From: CAXXOK01 sp964584315
GTDB lineage: Bacteria; Bacillota; Clostridia; Christensenellales; Aristaeellaceae
Length of the DNA: 64,000 nt
Direction of reading: 5' to 3'
NCBI GenBank assembly: GCA_964584315.1
Contig: CAZOZO010000015.1
Location: forward strand, 1 to 64,000
Shown: piece by piece, positions 16,892-25,462 of the stretch
Position numbering within the stretch: the first letter of the stretch is position 1
Layout of the letters: each line of letters starts with the position of its first letter
Position numbers and translations under genes: made by a program
Notes under the pieces: generated by a model
What the model was told of the DNA's origin: nothing
Databases searched by the model: none
The model's input: only the letters and a program-made list of their open reading frames with translations

Positions 16892-17383
16892 ATGGCACAA
16901 ACAAACATCGCGCCGAACTCCGCACGTGTGCCAACCACACCAAAGACTTATGTGACCGTATTCGCCCGACACGAGTTGGGCGGAAGAATACGGCCTATTG
17001 CATACCAGCAGGAGGGATACGGACCGGTCAAGGTTGACAGCATCTCGGATGAGCGACAGGCTGCAAGCCTTAAATCCGGGGGGCAAGGGATGCGCTATAC
17101 CTGTCGGGTAACGATTGATGGTGTTCAGTCAGAGTTGTATTTGTTCCACGACGAGGCAGACTGGTTCATGGAGCCGATCGTGCACCAGGGCGGGGCGGTA
17201 GCCAATGCGGAGACGGCATGCATTCAAATCAGGAAGCGTCGCCGCGAAGCGGGGTTGTCCCAGAATGCGGCTGCTAAGCTGCTTAATATGGATGTCGTTG
17301 AGTTTTGTAGGCTGGAATGTGGCCGTATAGAGACATCGGAAGAGCGGATCAGAGAGATCTGCTCCGCATTGAAGCCCTTATGA
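16892..17383 (+). CDS. HTH (XRE-type) protein co-transcribed with the polymerase
   Basis: The 163-residue product begins 15 nt after the polymerase stop behind AGGAGGCGG. Residues 1-110 hold a beta-rich domain (VTVFARHELGGRIRPIAY, later MRYTCRVTIDGVQSELYLFHDE) that I cannot name but which resembles small partners encoded beside UmuC-like genes. Residues 115-160 form a Cro/C1-type helix-turn-helix (IRKRRREAGLSQNAAAKLLNM). Role may be autoregulation of the operon or control of the polymerase; inference from position only. Confidence 0.6.
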   Translation: MAQTNIAPNSARVPTTPKTYVTVFARHELGGRIRPIAYQQEGYGPVKVDSISDERQAASLKSGGQGMRYTCRVTIDGVQSELYLFHDEADWFMEPIVHQGGAVANAETACIQIRKRRREAGLSQNAAAKLLNMDVVEFCRLECGRIETSEERIREICSALKPL

Positions 17384-17640
17384 TGCTACACTATCGAATC
17401 ATCTAAACGCCATGTGCGTTACCGCCGCGGAGTTCATCATTGCCATCATATTTTGGATTGAGACACATAGTTCATGCCTCCATCACGGTTAATATGGCAG
17501 TTATTTCAACATGATAGTGTTACTGTACCTACAACAAGAACACATGCGTAAGTCTTACGTGTTTAGCGGAAGGTGCATACTGTTTTGCATACTACGAGCC
17601 CATTATAGGATGCAAAAACGGGGTAAAACCCAATATAAAA
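17384..17640. other. Non-coding stretch between the HTH gene and tRNA-Lys terminator
   Basis: No credible gene is seen. It is comparatively AT-rich and lies between the last + strand gene of the possible prophage and the tRNA, so it would be the right arm of the element if the tRNA is the attachment site. Confidence 0.5.
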
Positions 17641-17679
17641 CGAAAAAACAAAAACCCCTGAACCTTATAATTCAAGGGC
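17641..17679 (-). terminator. Terminator of tRNA-Lys
   Basis: On the minus strand, CCCTTGAA pairs with TTCAGGGG (one G-T pair) across an 8-nt loop, then a run TTTTTGTTTTTT. Confidence 0.75.
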
Positions 17680-17686
17680 CTTTGCG

Positions 17687-17762
17687 TGGTGACCCATCGG
17701 AGACTCGAACTCCGGACACCCTGATTAAAAGTCAGGTGCTCTGCCAACTGAGCTAATGGGTC
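17687..17762 (-). tRNA. tRNA-Lys (anticodon TTT)
   Basis: The cloverleaf is complete on the minus strand: acceptor GACCCAT/ATGGGTC, D arm with AGCTCAGTTGGCAGAGC, anticodon stem CCTGA/TCAGG around CTTTTAA, T arm with GGAGTTCGAGTCTCC. Discriminator A and a genome-encoded CCA end at 17687. The 3' end points at the prophage. Confidence 0.95.
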
Positions 17763-17821
17763 ATGCTTCCGCCTCTGCGCACGTCTTTTCCATGCATAAC
17801 GCAAGCCGGACAACGAATGAT

Positions 17822-17850
17822 ATTTTACCATCCTCGTTGACCCTTGTCAA
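17822..17850 (-). promoter_or_regulatory. Promoter of tRNA-Lys
   Basis: Minus strand TTGACA (17845-17850), 17-bp spacer, TAAAAT (17822-17827), about 50 bases ahead of the tRNA 5' end. Confidence 0.8.
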
Positions 17851-17945
17851 GGATGAAGCGAGTGAAAACCTATTGTTTTCGCGCTTTCGCCGTTTATCGC
17901 CGCGCTCTGCCGCTTTCGTCCCTTTCCTTCCGGCGCCTTCTGTGG

Positions 17946-17951
17946 TATAAT
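17946..17951 (+). promoter_or_regulatory. Probable -10 element for the yerC-pcrA-ligA group
   Basis: A perfect TATAAT with GTGG upstream lies about 120 bases ahead of the YerC gene; no strong -35 is seen. The leader that follows is GC-rich, with a probable hairpin, but I recognise no riboswitch. Confidence 0.45.
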
Positions 17952-18072
17952 CTAGACAGTACAAGGCCGCGCTGCGCAGTCGGCAGCAGGGCGGCCGTCG
18001 GTTTTTCGGGCGCGCAGGTTGGCGGTGCGCGCCTCCGCTTGATAACCTGCAGAACGGATCGGGGGATAGACC

Positions 18073-18366
18073 ATGTTTACGCCGAGGATCCAGAACGAGC
18101 AGACGGATCTGCTGATGAAGGCGCTCCTTTCCCTGCAAACGATGGAGGATGCGTACCGCTTTTGCGAGGACGTGCTCACCGTGAATGAGATCATGAGCAT
18201 CACACAGCGGCTGGAGGTCGCCGTCATGCTCAAGCATAAGATCACCTATCAGGAGATCGCCAAAAAGACCGGCGCCAGCACCGCCACCATCAGCCGCGTA
18301 AACCGTTCGCTTCTATACGGCGCGGAGGGGTACGCCCTCGTGCTGAAGCAGATCGACCCCGACTGA
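18073..18366 (+). CDS. YerC/YecD family TrpR-related regulator
   Basis: The 97-residue product has the TrpR-like helix-turn-helix of the YerC/YecD family: TVNEIMSITQRLEVAVML followed by ITYQEIAKKTGASTATISRVNRSL, an almost invariant family signature. In Bacillus the homologue also lies close to pcrA-ligA. Probably a DNA-binding regulator; its targets are not known from the sequence. GGGGGAT precedes the ATG. Confidence 0.85.
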   Translation: MFTPRIQNEQTDLLMKALLSLQTMEDAYRFCEDVLTVNEIMSITQRLEVAVMLKHKITYQEIAKKTGASTATISRVNRSLLYGAEGYALVLKQIDPD

Positions 18367-18411
18367 CCCGTGCGGACAACCCGCGCAACACATGAAAATG
18401 AGGACGAAATA

Positions 18412-20718
18412 ATGAATTTGGATATGCTGAACCCGGAACAGCGCAAAGCGGCGGAAACGCTGAACGGCCCCGTACTGATCCTCGCGGGGGCGGGCAGCGG
18501 CAAAACGCGCGCGCTCACCTACCGAGTCGCAAACCTGATCGACCACGGCGTGCCGCCCTACCGCATCCTAGCCATTACCTTTACCAACAAGGCCGCCAAG
18601 GAGATGAAGGAGCGTATAGAGGCGCTGGTGGGCGAGGCTGCGAGCGATGTGTGGGTAAGCACCTTCCACGCCATGTGTGCGAAGATTCTGCGCCGCGATA
18701 TCGAAAAACTGGGCTACAGCCGCTCCTTCACCATCTACGATGACGATGACCAGACCAACGTGCTCAAGGATATCCTGCGCCAGCTCAACATCGACGACAA
18801 GGTGCTGTCGGTTCGTGAGCTGCGCGGCAAGATCAGCGATGCCAAAAACCGCCTGCAGGCGCCAGACGAGTGGTTCCAGAAATCGCCGCGCGATTTTCAC
18901 AGCCAACAGGTGCACGATGTGTTCAGCCTCTACGAGCAGCGTCTCAAGAGCGCCAATGCGCTCGATTTTGACGACCTTTTGGTGCGCACCCTCGAGCTGT
19001 TTGCGGATCATCCGCCCGTACTGGCCAGCTACCGCCAGCGTTTTTCTCATGTGCTGGTGGATGAGTATCAGGACACCAACTTCGCACAGTACTCGCTGGT
19101 CAAACTGCTGACACAGCAAAGTCGCAACCTGTGCGTTGTGGGCGATGATGATCAGTCCATCTATGGCTGGCGCGGCGCGGATATTCGCAATATCCTCGAT
19201 TTTGAGAAGGACTTCCCCGATGCCCAGGTCATCAAGCTTGAGCAGAATTATCGCAGCACCGCCAACATCCTGGATGCCGCCAATCAAGTGATCGCGCACA
19301 ACGCGGGCCGTAAAGAGAAAGCCCTGTGGACCGACGCGCCCGTCGGCGATGCCATCCGCCTGTTCTGCGCGGGTGACGAGCGCGAGGAGGCCGCCTGGAT
19401 TTGCGACCGCTTGCAGCAGCGCAAGCTCGCCGGCGAACCCTACGGCGGCATGGCCGTGCTCTACCGTACTAACGCGCAGAGCCGTGTATTGGAAGAGATG
19501 CTCATGCGCGCAGGCATCCCCTACCGCATTTACGGCGGCCTGCGCTTCTACGACCGCAAAGAGGTCAAGGACATCGTGGCCTACCTGCGCTGCATCGTAA
19601 ACCCCAGCGACGACGTGAGCCTTAGGCGCATCATCAACCAGCCCAAGCGCGCCATCGGCGAGAGCACCATCCTCGAGTTGGTGCGCTATGCCGCCGAGCA
19701 TGAGATGCCACTGTACAGTGCGCTGGTGGATGTGCCCGAGTCGCTCTCCGCGCGGCCGCGCAAGTGCGTGCGCGAGTTTGGCGATTTGATGAACGAGCTG
19801 GTCATGGCACGCGAAACCATGAAACTGAGCGAGTTTGTCGCACACTTGATTGAAAAGACCGGCCTGCGCACCCAATATGAGAAGGATCTGGCCGACGAGG
19901 CCAAATCTCGTTTGGAAAACATGGACGAGTTCATGGGCGCGGTGGCCGAGTTCGAAAACGCCGCCGACGAGCCCACGCTGGAGAATTACCTTGAGAACGT
20001 GGCTCTCATCACCGATCTGGACAGCGCCGTGACCAGCAGTCAGTATGTGACGCTGATGACCGTGCACAGTGCCAAGGGCCTCGAGTTTCCCACAGTATTC
20101 ATCGCCGGGCTGGAGGAGGGCATCTTCCCCAGCGCGCGCAGCATGATGGACGATGAGAAACTCGAGGAAGAACGCAGACTGTGCTATGTGGCCATCACCC
20201 GCGCCATGAAACACCTGTACCTCAGCTACGCTTCCCAGCGCATGATCTACAACCAGCTAAACTATAATGCCGCCAGCCGTTTCATCAGTGAGATACCCAA
20301 GCGCCTCCTGAACGATGAGTGGATCAGCAAGCGCGAGCGCAGCTTCCCCGGCGCGATGGACTCTTACAGCCATCCTGTGGCACGCCGTGCGCCCAAGCCG
20401 GAGCCCAAAGGCCCGATGACCTTTGGTGTGCCCCGCATCGTCACGCAGGGCGCGGGGTTGGGCGGCAAGAGCACTGCGCTGGGCATTCCGGGCGTGCAGA
20501 AGGGTTTCACGCCCTCGGCAGCGGCCAGCGTTCCCGGAAGCGCCGTAGCCGCGCTGTTCAGCGTGGGCGACCGCGTGATGCATCGCAAATTTGGCGAGGG
20601 CAATGTGGTGGAGATCCGCGGTGCGGGCTCAGATGCACGTATCGCCATCTCGTTTGCGGCATACGGACTCAAGGAGTTCGTGCTCAGTATCGCGCCCATC
20701 GTAAAGGTCAACGCCTGA
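18412..20718 (+). CDS. pcrA: ATP-dependent DNA helicase PcrA/UvrD
   Basis: A 768-residue superfamily 1A 3'-5' helicase. Visible motifs: Walker A AGAGSGKT (residues 25-32), motif Ia ITFTNKAAKEMKER, motif II DEYQD, motif III GDDDQSIYGWRGAD, motif IV LEQNYRS, motif V TVHSAKGLEF and motif VI YVAITRA. The C-terminal segment (last 60 residues) has the Tudor-like GDRVMHRKFGEGNV module common in Bacillota PcrA, which contacts RNA polymerase. Start ATG at 18412 is preferred to the upstream GTG at 18370 because alignment begins at MNLDMLNPEQ. It acts in nucleotide excision repair and removal of blocked complexes. Confidence 0.95.
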   Translation: MNLDMLNPEQRKAAETLNGPVLILAGAGSGKTRALTYRVANLIDHGVPPYRILAITFTNKAAKEMKERIEALVGEAASDVWVSTFHAMCAKILRRDIEKLGYSRSFTIYDDDDQTNVLKDILRQLNIDDKVLSVRELRGKISDAKNRLQAPDEWFQKSPRDFHSQQVHDVFSLYEQRLKSANALDFDDLLVRTLELFADHPPVLASYRQRFSHVLVDEYQDTNFAQYSLVKLLTQQSRNLCVVGDDDQSIYGWRGADIRNILDFEKDFPDAQVIKLEQNYRSTANILDAANQVIAHNAGRKEKALWTDAPVGDAIRLFCAGDEREEAAWICDRLQQRKLAGEPYGGMAVLYRTNAQSRVLEEMLMRAGIPYRIYGGLRFYDRKEVKDIVAYLRCIVNPSDDVSLRRIINQPKRAIGESTILELVRYAAEHEMPLYSALVDVPESLSARPRKCVREFGDLMNELVMARETMKLSEFVAHLIEKTGLRTQYEKDLADEAKSRLENMDEFMGAVAEFENAADEPTLENYLENVALITDLDSAVTSSQYVTLMTVHSAKGLEFPTVFIAGLEEGIFPSARSMMDDEKLEEERRLCYVAITRAMKHLYLSYASQRMIYNQLNYNAASRFISEIPKRLLNDEWISKRERSFPGAMDSYSHPVARRAPKPEPKGPMTFGVPRIVTQGAGLGGKSTALGIPGVQKGFTPSAAASVPGSAVAALFSVGDRVMHRKFGEGNVVEIRGAGSDARIAISFAAYGLKEFVLSIAPIVKVNA

Positions 20719-20744
20719 TATCGATTGAACACAAGGCCTCATTT

Positions 20745-20770
20745 GGACGCAACATGTTGCGTCCATTTTG
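20745..20770 (+). terminator. Hairpin between pcrA and ligA
   Basis: GGACGCAACATGTTGCGTCC is a perfect 20-base palindrome followed by ATTTTGG. The tract is weak, so partial termination or transcript protection between the two genes is more likely than a full stop. Confidence 0.45.
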
Positions 20771-20788
20771 GCAATGGGAGGGTTACGC

Positions 20789-22762
20789 ATGGATCGTATG
20801 CGGGAACTGGTCGATACGCTCAATGCCGCCAGTCGCGCCTATTACGCCACCGGCAGCAGCGAGCTGAGCGACGCGCAGTGGGACAAGCTCTATGACGAGC
20901 TGGCCGCGCTGGAAGCGGAAAGTGGCATGAAACTGCCCGATTCCCCCACCGCTCGCGTCGGCGCGGAACCGCTCAAGGCCTTTGCTTCGCACCGCCACTT
21001 GCACCGCCTGTGGAGTATGGACAAGGTGCAAAGCCGCGAGGAGCTGCTTGCCTGGGTCGCGCGGTGCGAAAAGCTGCACGCGCAGCTCTCGCAGGATACC
21101 CTGATGCCGCCGCTCGCCTACGCAGTGGAGTACAAGCTGGACGGGCTGACCGTGAACCTCACCTACCAGAACGGGCAGCTGATACAGGCTGCCACGCGCG
21201 GCAACGGCGAGGTTGGCGATGGCATCCTGCCGCAGGCGCGCACCATCCGCGGCGTGCCGCCCTCCATCCCCTATCAGGGGCTGCTGGAGGTGCAGGGCGA
21301 ATGCATCATGCGCCTGAGTACGCTGGAGGCCTACAACCGTACCGCCGAAGAGCCGCTTAAAAATGCGCGCAACGCCGCCGCGGGTGCGCTGCGCAACCTC
21401 GACCCCGCGGTGACTGCCGCGCGCAAGCTCGACATCTTCTGTTACCAGATCGGTACCATCGAGGATGCGCCGTACACCGACCATATGGGTATGATCGCCT
21501 TTTTGAAGGAGAACGGCTTCCCTGTGAGCCCCTATCTTCGTGAAGCCTTAACACTCGCGGACATGGAGGCCGCCATCGCCGATGTGGAAGCCCGTCGCGA
21601 CACGCTGGATTACCTGATCGACGGCGCGGTGGTCAAGGTGACCTCGCTTGCGTTGCGCGAAGCCATGGGCAACACTGACAAATTTCCCCGCTGGGCAGTC
21701 GCATACAAGTTTGCCGCGGAGGAAAACGTCGCCACCCTGCTGGACGTGGTGTGGCAGCTGGGCCGTACCGGCAAACTGACCCCGCTGGCGCACCTCACGC
21801 CCACGGACATCGGGGGTGTTACCGTGCAGCGCGCCACCCTCAACAACTTTGGCGACATCCAGCGCAAGCGGGTCGCCATCGGGTGCGAGGTATGGATACG
21901 ACGCAGCAATGATGTGATCCCGGAGATCATGGGGCGTATGGGCGAGCCTGCGGAGGGCGAAACACCCATCCTGCCGCCCACGCACTGCCCCGCTTGCGGC
22001 CAGCCCGTGATGGAGCGCGGCGCAAACCTCTTCTGCATGAACCGCAAGAGCTGCAAACCGCAGGCCGTGGCGCGGCTTGCGCACTTTGCAGGCCGCAACG
22101 CCATGGATATCGAAGGCTTCTCCGAAAAGACGGCCGAGTTGCTTTACGACCAGCTGGACGTACGCGACCCTGCCGATCTCTACCGCCTGACCGCGGAGCA
22201 ATTGCTTGCCCTGGAGGGCTTTCAGCAAAAGCGCGCAGATAACCTGATCGCCGCGCTGGACAAGAGCCGCACGTGCGGGCTGGACGCGTTCCTGTTTGCC
22301 ATCGGCATCCCCAATGTGGGCCGAAAAACGGCGCGCGACCTGGCGACCGACTTCGGCAACCTTGATGCGGTCGCAGCCGCAACCGAGGAGCGGCTGACCG
22401 CCATCCCGGAGATCGGTGGCGTCGTCGCAGCCAGCATCGTGGAGTTTTTCAGCTTTGCGGAGAACCGTGAGATGATCGACCGGCTTCTTGCGGCAGGCGT
22501 GACCCCTGCGCAGGCTGAAAAGGCATCGTCGGACAGGCTTGCGGGGCAAACCGTGGTTGTGACCGGCACGCTGCCCACCCTGAGCCGAGAGGATGCCGAG
22601 GCGCTGATCGCGGCGCACGGCGGGCGGGCCGCGGGCAGTGTCAGCAAAAAGACGAGCTTCGTGCTTGCGGGCGAAAAGGCGGGCAGCAAGCTTTCCAAAG
22701 CGGAGGAGCTGGGCATCCCCGTGCTGGACGAGGCTGCGTTTCTTGCCAAAATCAACGGATAG
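20789..22762 (+). CDS. ligA: NAD-dependent DNA ligase LigA
   Basis: A 657-residue NAD+-dependent ligase, the length expected for the family. The N-terminal Ia domain is followed by the adenylation domain with the catalytic Lys in VEYKLDGL, then an OB fold, a four-Cys zinc finger (CPACG and CMNRKSC), helix-hairpin-helix repeats (LEGFQQKRADNL and IGIPNVGRKTARDL) and a C-terminal BRCT domain ending in LDEAAFLAKI. Start ATG 20789 has GGGAGG 8 nt ahead; the longer frame to 20768 would contain that ribosome site. Seals nicks in replication and repair. Confidence 0.96.
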   Translation: MDRMRELVDTLNAASRAYYATGSSELSDAQWDKLYDELAALEAESGMKLPDSPTARVGAEPLKAFASHRHLHRLWSMDKVQSREELLAWVARCEKLHAQLSQDTLMPPLAYAVEYKLDGLTVNLTYQNGQLIQAATRGNGEVGDGILPQARTIRGVPPSIPYQGLLEVQGECIMRLSTLEAYNRTAEEPLKNARNAAAGALRNLDPAVTAARKLDIFCYQIGTIEDAPYTDHMGMIAFLKENGFPVSPYLREALTLADMEAAIADVEARRDTLDYLIDGAVVKVTSLALREAMGNTDKFPRWAVAYKFAAEENVATLLDVVWQLGRTGKLTPLAHLTPTDIGGVTVQRATLNNFGDIQRKRVAIGCEVWIRRSNDVIPEIMGRMGEPAEGETPILPPTHCPACGQPVMERGANLFCMNRKSCKPQAVARLAHFAGRNAMDIEGFSEKTAELLYDQLDVRDPADLYRLTAEQLLALEGFQQKRADNLIAALDKSRTCGLDAFLFAIGIPNVGRKTARDLATDFGNLDAVAAATEERLTAIPEIGGVVAASIVEFFSFAENREMIDRLLAAGVTPAQAEKASSDRLAGQTVVVTGTLPTLSREDAEALIAAHGGRAAGSVSKKTSFVLAGEKAGSKLSKAEELGIPVLDEAAFLAKING

Positions 22763-22774
22763 GCGGTTGAGCGT

Positions 22775-23719
22775 TTGAATCAGGCACTTTCAGTATGGGA
22801 GCGATCCCTCGTGATGATGGAGGGCGCGCTGGGCGAACGCCTGAAGCGTGAGTACGGCATCGACACCATGGGCAAGCAATACATGGCGGGGCTTGTCTAC
22901 TCGCCGGAAGGTCGCGCGGCGCTACGAGCCATCTGGCAAAGCTACATCGATGTGGCAAAGCGCTACAGTCTCCCTTTTCTTGCCACCACGCCCACGCGCC
23001 GCATGAACCGTCGCACGCTGCCGCAGGCGGAGCTTACCGAGCAGGCGCTGTACGACAATGTCACCTTCCTGCGCGAAATACGGGACGCATCCGGCATCGA
23101 TATGCTGGCGGGCGGCATGATGGGCTGCATCGGCAACGCATTTTCAGCGAAAGGTTGCGTATCCGCCTCGGAAGCGTATGATCTGCACCGCTGGACGGCA
23201 GCGCATTACCAAAAGGCGGGCGCGGATTTTCTGTTTGCTGCACTCATCCCCACGCTAGACGAGGCGCTTGGTATCAGCCGAGCGATGGCGGAGTCGGGTC
23301 TTCCTTATCTGGTCAGCTTTACGATCCAAGGGGATGGCAGGCTTATCGGCGGCACGACCATTGCCGACGCTATCGAAGCGGTCGATGCCGCCGTACCCGC
23401 AGCCCCTGTCTTTTACATGGCAAATTGCGTTCATCCAGCGATCGTACACGAGGCCCTCAGCCAGCCGTTCAACCGCACTTCCGCAGTACGGCAGCGCTTC
23501 TGCGGCCTTCAAGCAAACACTTCCGCGCTGCCCTACAGCATTCTGGACGCTTCGCCTGTTTTGTACAGCTCGCCGCCGGTCGAGCTCGCACAGGGTATGC
23601 TGCGGCTCAAGCAGGATTTTGGCTTTACGCTGTTTGGCGGCTGCTGCGGCACTGATCACACGCACATGGAAGCGATGGCCGCGGCGCTCACAAGCAATGC
23701 GGCGCCTGTTTTGAAATAG
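22775..23719 (+). CDS. Homocysteine S-methyltransferase family protein
   Basis: The 314-residue product fits the Hcy-binding (MetH N-terminal/MHT) barrel family. The zinc ligands are the Cys in MANCVHP and the paired Cys in LFGGCCGTDHTHMEAM; the N-terminal MMEGALGERL segment corresponds to the family's TDGG-type start. Such enzymes move a methyl group to homocysteine to give methionine; the donor and substrate here are not known. The TTG start at 22775 has a weak AGGCGG site and lies 12 nt behind ligA, so it may be co-transcribed. Confidence 0.75.
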   Translation: MNQALSVWERSLVMMEGALGERLKREYGIDTMGKQYMAGLVYSPEGRAALRAIWQSYIDVAKRYSLPFLATTPTRRMNRRTLPQAELTEQALYDNVTFLREIRDASGIDMLAGGMMGCIGNAFSAKGCVSASEAYDLHRWTAAHYQKAGADFLFAALIPTLDEALGISRAMAESGLPYLVSFTIQGDGRLIGGTTIADAIEAVDAAVPAAPVFYMANCVHPAIVHEALSQPFNRTSAVRQRFCGLQANTSALPYSILDASPVLYSSPPVELAQGMLRLKQDFGFTLFGGCCGTDHTHMEAMAAALTSNAAPVLK

Positions 23720-23732
23720 GGAGGCGGTACGG

Positions 23733-23948
23733 ATGCGCTGCGGTTGTCCGCAATGCGGGGCGTTTATGGTACAGGCAGAGGGCGGCGCGAGCGTTTGCGT
23801 ATGCCCGGATTGCAGCTACCGCTGCAACGCGTGCCTGGGCACCGGCACCGCCCTCACCCGTGAGGAAGTGCTGGCACGGCTCGGGTATGACTGGTATGTG
23901 CCCAAGGAACCGCAAAACAGCGAAGATGCAAACGACGGGCAGGGCTAA
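23733..23948 (+). CDS. Small zinc-ribbon protein
   Basis: The 71-residue product has a cluster of four CxxC/CxC elements: CGCPQCG at the start, CVCPDCSYRCNACLG from about residue 27. This would bind one or two zinc ions. The C-terminus is a short tail with LARLGYDWYVPKEP. A GGGAGGCGG site precedes the ATG, 13 nt behind the methyltransferase gene, so the pair is likely one operon. Function unknown; nucleic-acid binding and a chaperone-like role are both possible. Confidence 0.6.
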   Translation: MRCGCPQCGAFMVQAEGGASVCVCPDCSYRCNACLGTGTALTREEVLARLGYDWYVPKEPQNSEDANDGQG

Positions 23949-23973
23949 ACGCCCTGTCCGTCGAACCATTTTT
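23933..23973. terminator. Bidirectional terminator overlapping a stop codon
   Basis: A 13-bp stem with one G-T pair (23933-23945 with 23951-23963) holds the zinc-ribbon gene's TAA in its loop; ATTTTT follows on the + strand. It separates convergent genes. Confidence 0.65.
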
Positions 23974-23983
23974 CATTGCATTC

Positions 23984-24550
23984 TTAGAATGCGATCACGC
24001 CCATGTGAGAGAGCAGTATCTTCAGCCCGATCAGGACCAGCACCGTGCCTCCGCCGATCTCCGCACCGCTCTTGAACCGCGTGCCAAAGCGGTGCCCCAG
24101 CACCACCCCAAGCAGCGATAACGCAAAGGTGATCGCGCCGATGGTGACCACCGCCGTGAGGATAGGCGTTTGCAGGAATGCAAACGTGATGCCCACGGCA
24201 AGCGCGTCGATGCTGGTTGCCACGGCCATCATCAAAAGCTCCCGGTAGTCTAGCTTCCCGTCCACGGGGCAGGCTTCCTCCTCCTTGACCCTCACGGCTT
24301 CCCATATCATTTTGCCGCCGATGTAGAGAAGCAGCCCGAACGCGATCCAGTGATCCACCGGCGTAATGAAGCGCTCAAATTGCTTGCCCAGCACCCAGCC
24401 AAGAAGCGGCATCAACAGCTGAAACCCGCCAAAGAACAGCGCGATCACCCCGCCCTGCCTCAGGTTCAGCTTTTTCATGCAAAGCCCTTTGCACAGGGCC
24501 ACGGCGAAAGCATCCATCGAAAGGCCGACCGCGATGAGCACCAGTTCCAC
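23984..24550 (-). CDS. mntP: Manganese efflux pump MntP
   Basis: The 188-residue product is a six-helix membrane protein with the two repeated family motifs GLSMDAFAVALCKG (residues 8-21) and ATSIDALAVGITF in the second half; both conserved Asp are present. MntP exports Mn2+ across the cytoplasmic membrane. The start is GTG at 24550, GTG GAA CTG. A longer frame exists upstream but overlaps the riboswitch. A yybP-ykoY aptamer and a terminator hairpin precede the gene, so Mn2+ should switch it on. Confidence 0.92.
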   Translation of the reverse strand: MELVLIAVGLSMDAFAVALCKGLCMKKLNLRQGGVIALFFGGFQLLMPLLGWVLGKQFERFITPVDHWIAFGLLLYIGGKMIWEAVRVKEEEACPVDGKLDYRELLMMAVATSIDALAVGITFAFLQTPILTAVVTIGAITFALSLLGVVLGHRFGTRFKSGAEIGGGTVLVLIGLKILLSHMGVIAF

Positions 24551-24571
24551 CCTACACCACTCCAAACAATG

Positions 24572-24598
24572 AAAATCGGATGCCGCAGCGGCATCCGA
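24572..24598 (-). terminator. Expression-platform terminator of the mntP riboswitch
   Basis: A perfect 9-bp stem (24577-24585 with 24589-24597), 3-nt loop, then ATTTTCATTGTTT on the minus strand, between the aptamer and mntP. Mn2+ binding would be expected to prevent this stem. Confidence 0.7.
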
Positions 24599-24619
24599 AC
24601 CTCCTCGGAGCACACGCAC

Positions 24620-24722
24620 GGCAACGCCGCGCATGAGTCTCGTTATTCCATGCATGCCAGGCGGCGAACCGCCAGTATGTTGACATGCAACGCATAAGCG
24701 CCAACTACTCCCCCATGAACCC
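24620..24722 (-). ncRNA. yybP-ykoY manganese riboswitch
   Basis: On the minus strand the leader carries the conserved elements in order: GGGGGAGTAG just after the transcription start, then GTCAACATACTGGCGG with a GGCGG/CCGCC hairpin, and ACGAGAC near the 3' end. Those are the two internal-loop elements and the 3' P1 strand of the yybP-ykoY family. ATGAGT near the start and ACTCAT after ACGAGAC can pair to close P1. The gene controlled, mntP, is the family's standard target. Confidence 0.85.
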
Positions 24723-24726
24723 ACTC

Positions 24727-24755
24727 ATTATATCGACGGGCGCAAGCCCTGTCAA
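24727..24755 (-). promoter_or_regulatory. Promoter of mntP
   Basis: Minus strand TTGACA (24750-24755), exact 17-bp spacer, TATAAT (24727-24732): a full consensus promoter, starting transcription just ahead of the riboswitch. Confidence 0.9.
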
Positions 24756-24770
24756 GCGTTGGAGGTCATA

Positions 24771-25448
24771 ATGCCAAGCCGCCCTGCTAAACCCAACGCT
24801 CCGGATGCGTTGGAAGTGCCCGCTCTGCCCGCGACACCCGTCGATGCTCCGCTTACAGATACGCTCCACCGTGCCATTGAGCAGCGCGGCGATATCGATG
24901 GTTTCCGTTTCCAAAGCGACGAGGCATCGGATATCGCTGCGACTGCTCTGGATTTTTCGGGCTGTGTGTTTGAGCGTTGCGCGTTCGCAGTCTGGGCGAT
25001 CAAACGCCTGAGTTTTACGGACTGTGTTTTTGACCACTGTGACCTGAGCGCCATGCGATTGGAGAACGCCTCATTTCAGCGTGTGCGGTTTCAGGATTGC
25101 CGCCTTACCGGCGCAGATATGCTCAACTGCACGCTCATGAATACGGCCTTGACCGGCTGCAGCGCGGATTACCTTGCGCTGAGCGACTGCAAGCTGAACC
25201 ATGTGCGTTTTGCTCACTGTCGCCTGCGTGAGAGCGTGTGGCAGGATGCAAAGCTCAAGGATACGGCGCTGGACGCGTGCGACCTGACCGCCGCGCAGGT
25301 GCGCTTTACCCCGCTGGCCGGTCTGTCGCTTGCCACCTGCACACTGGATGGGCTACAGATCGACCCCCATGACCTGCGCGGCCTGCGCGTGACCGCGCAG
25401 CAGGCGCTGGCCCTGTGCGGGCTGTTCGGGCTGATCGTGGAAGAATAA
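24771..25448 (+). CDS. Pentapeptide-repeat protein
   Basis: The product is 225 residues. From about residue 60 to 200 it is built of A(D/N)LXX-type pentapeptide repeats (LDFSGCVFERCAF, LSFTDCVFDHCDL, ADMLNCTLMNTAL and so on), which fold into a right-handed quadrilateral beta-helix. The repeats are unusually rich in Cys at the i+1 or i+2 place. The first 50 residues are Pro/Ala-rich. Pentapeptide proteins include DNA mimics that protect gyrase, but the majority have unknown roles. ATG 24771 has GGAGG 6 nt upstream; the upstream TTG at 24759 lies within that site. Confidence 0.8.
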   Translation: MPSRPAKPNAPDALEVPALPATPVDAPLTDTLHRAIEQRGDIDGFRFQSDEASDIAATALDFSGCVFERCAFAVWAIKRLSFTDCVFDHCDLSAMRLENASFQRVRFQDCRLTGADMLNCTLMNTALTGCSADYLALSDCKLNHVRFAHCRLRESVWQDAKLKDTALDACDLTAAQVRFTPLAGLSLATCTLDGLQIDPHDLRGLRVTAQQALALCGLFGLIVEE

Positions 25449-25462
25449 GGGGAGGCGCAAAC

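Noticed and set aside
17511..17756. 81-residue frame running into tRNA-Lys
   Set aside because: Its end is the translated tRNA itself, a common false gene; no ribosome site.
18568..20214. 548-residue open frame on the minus strand
   Set aside because: It is the mirror of pcrA in a GC-rich region, with no ribosome site or family likeness.
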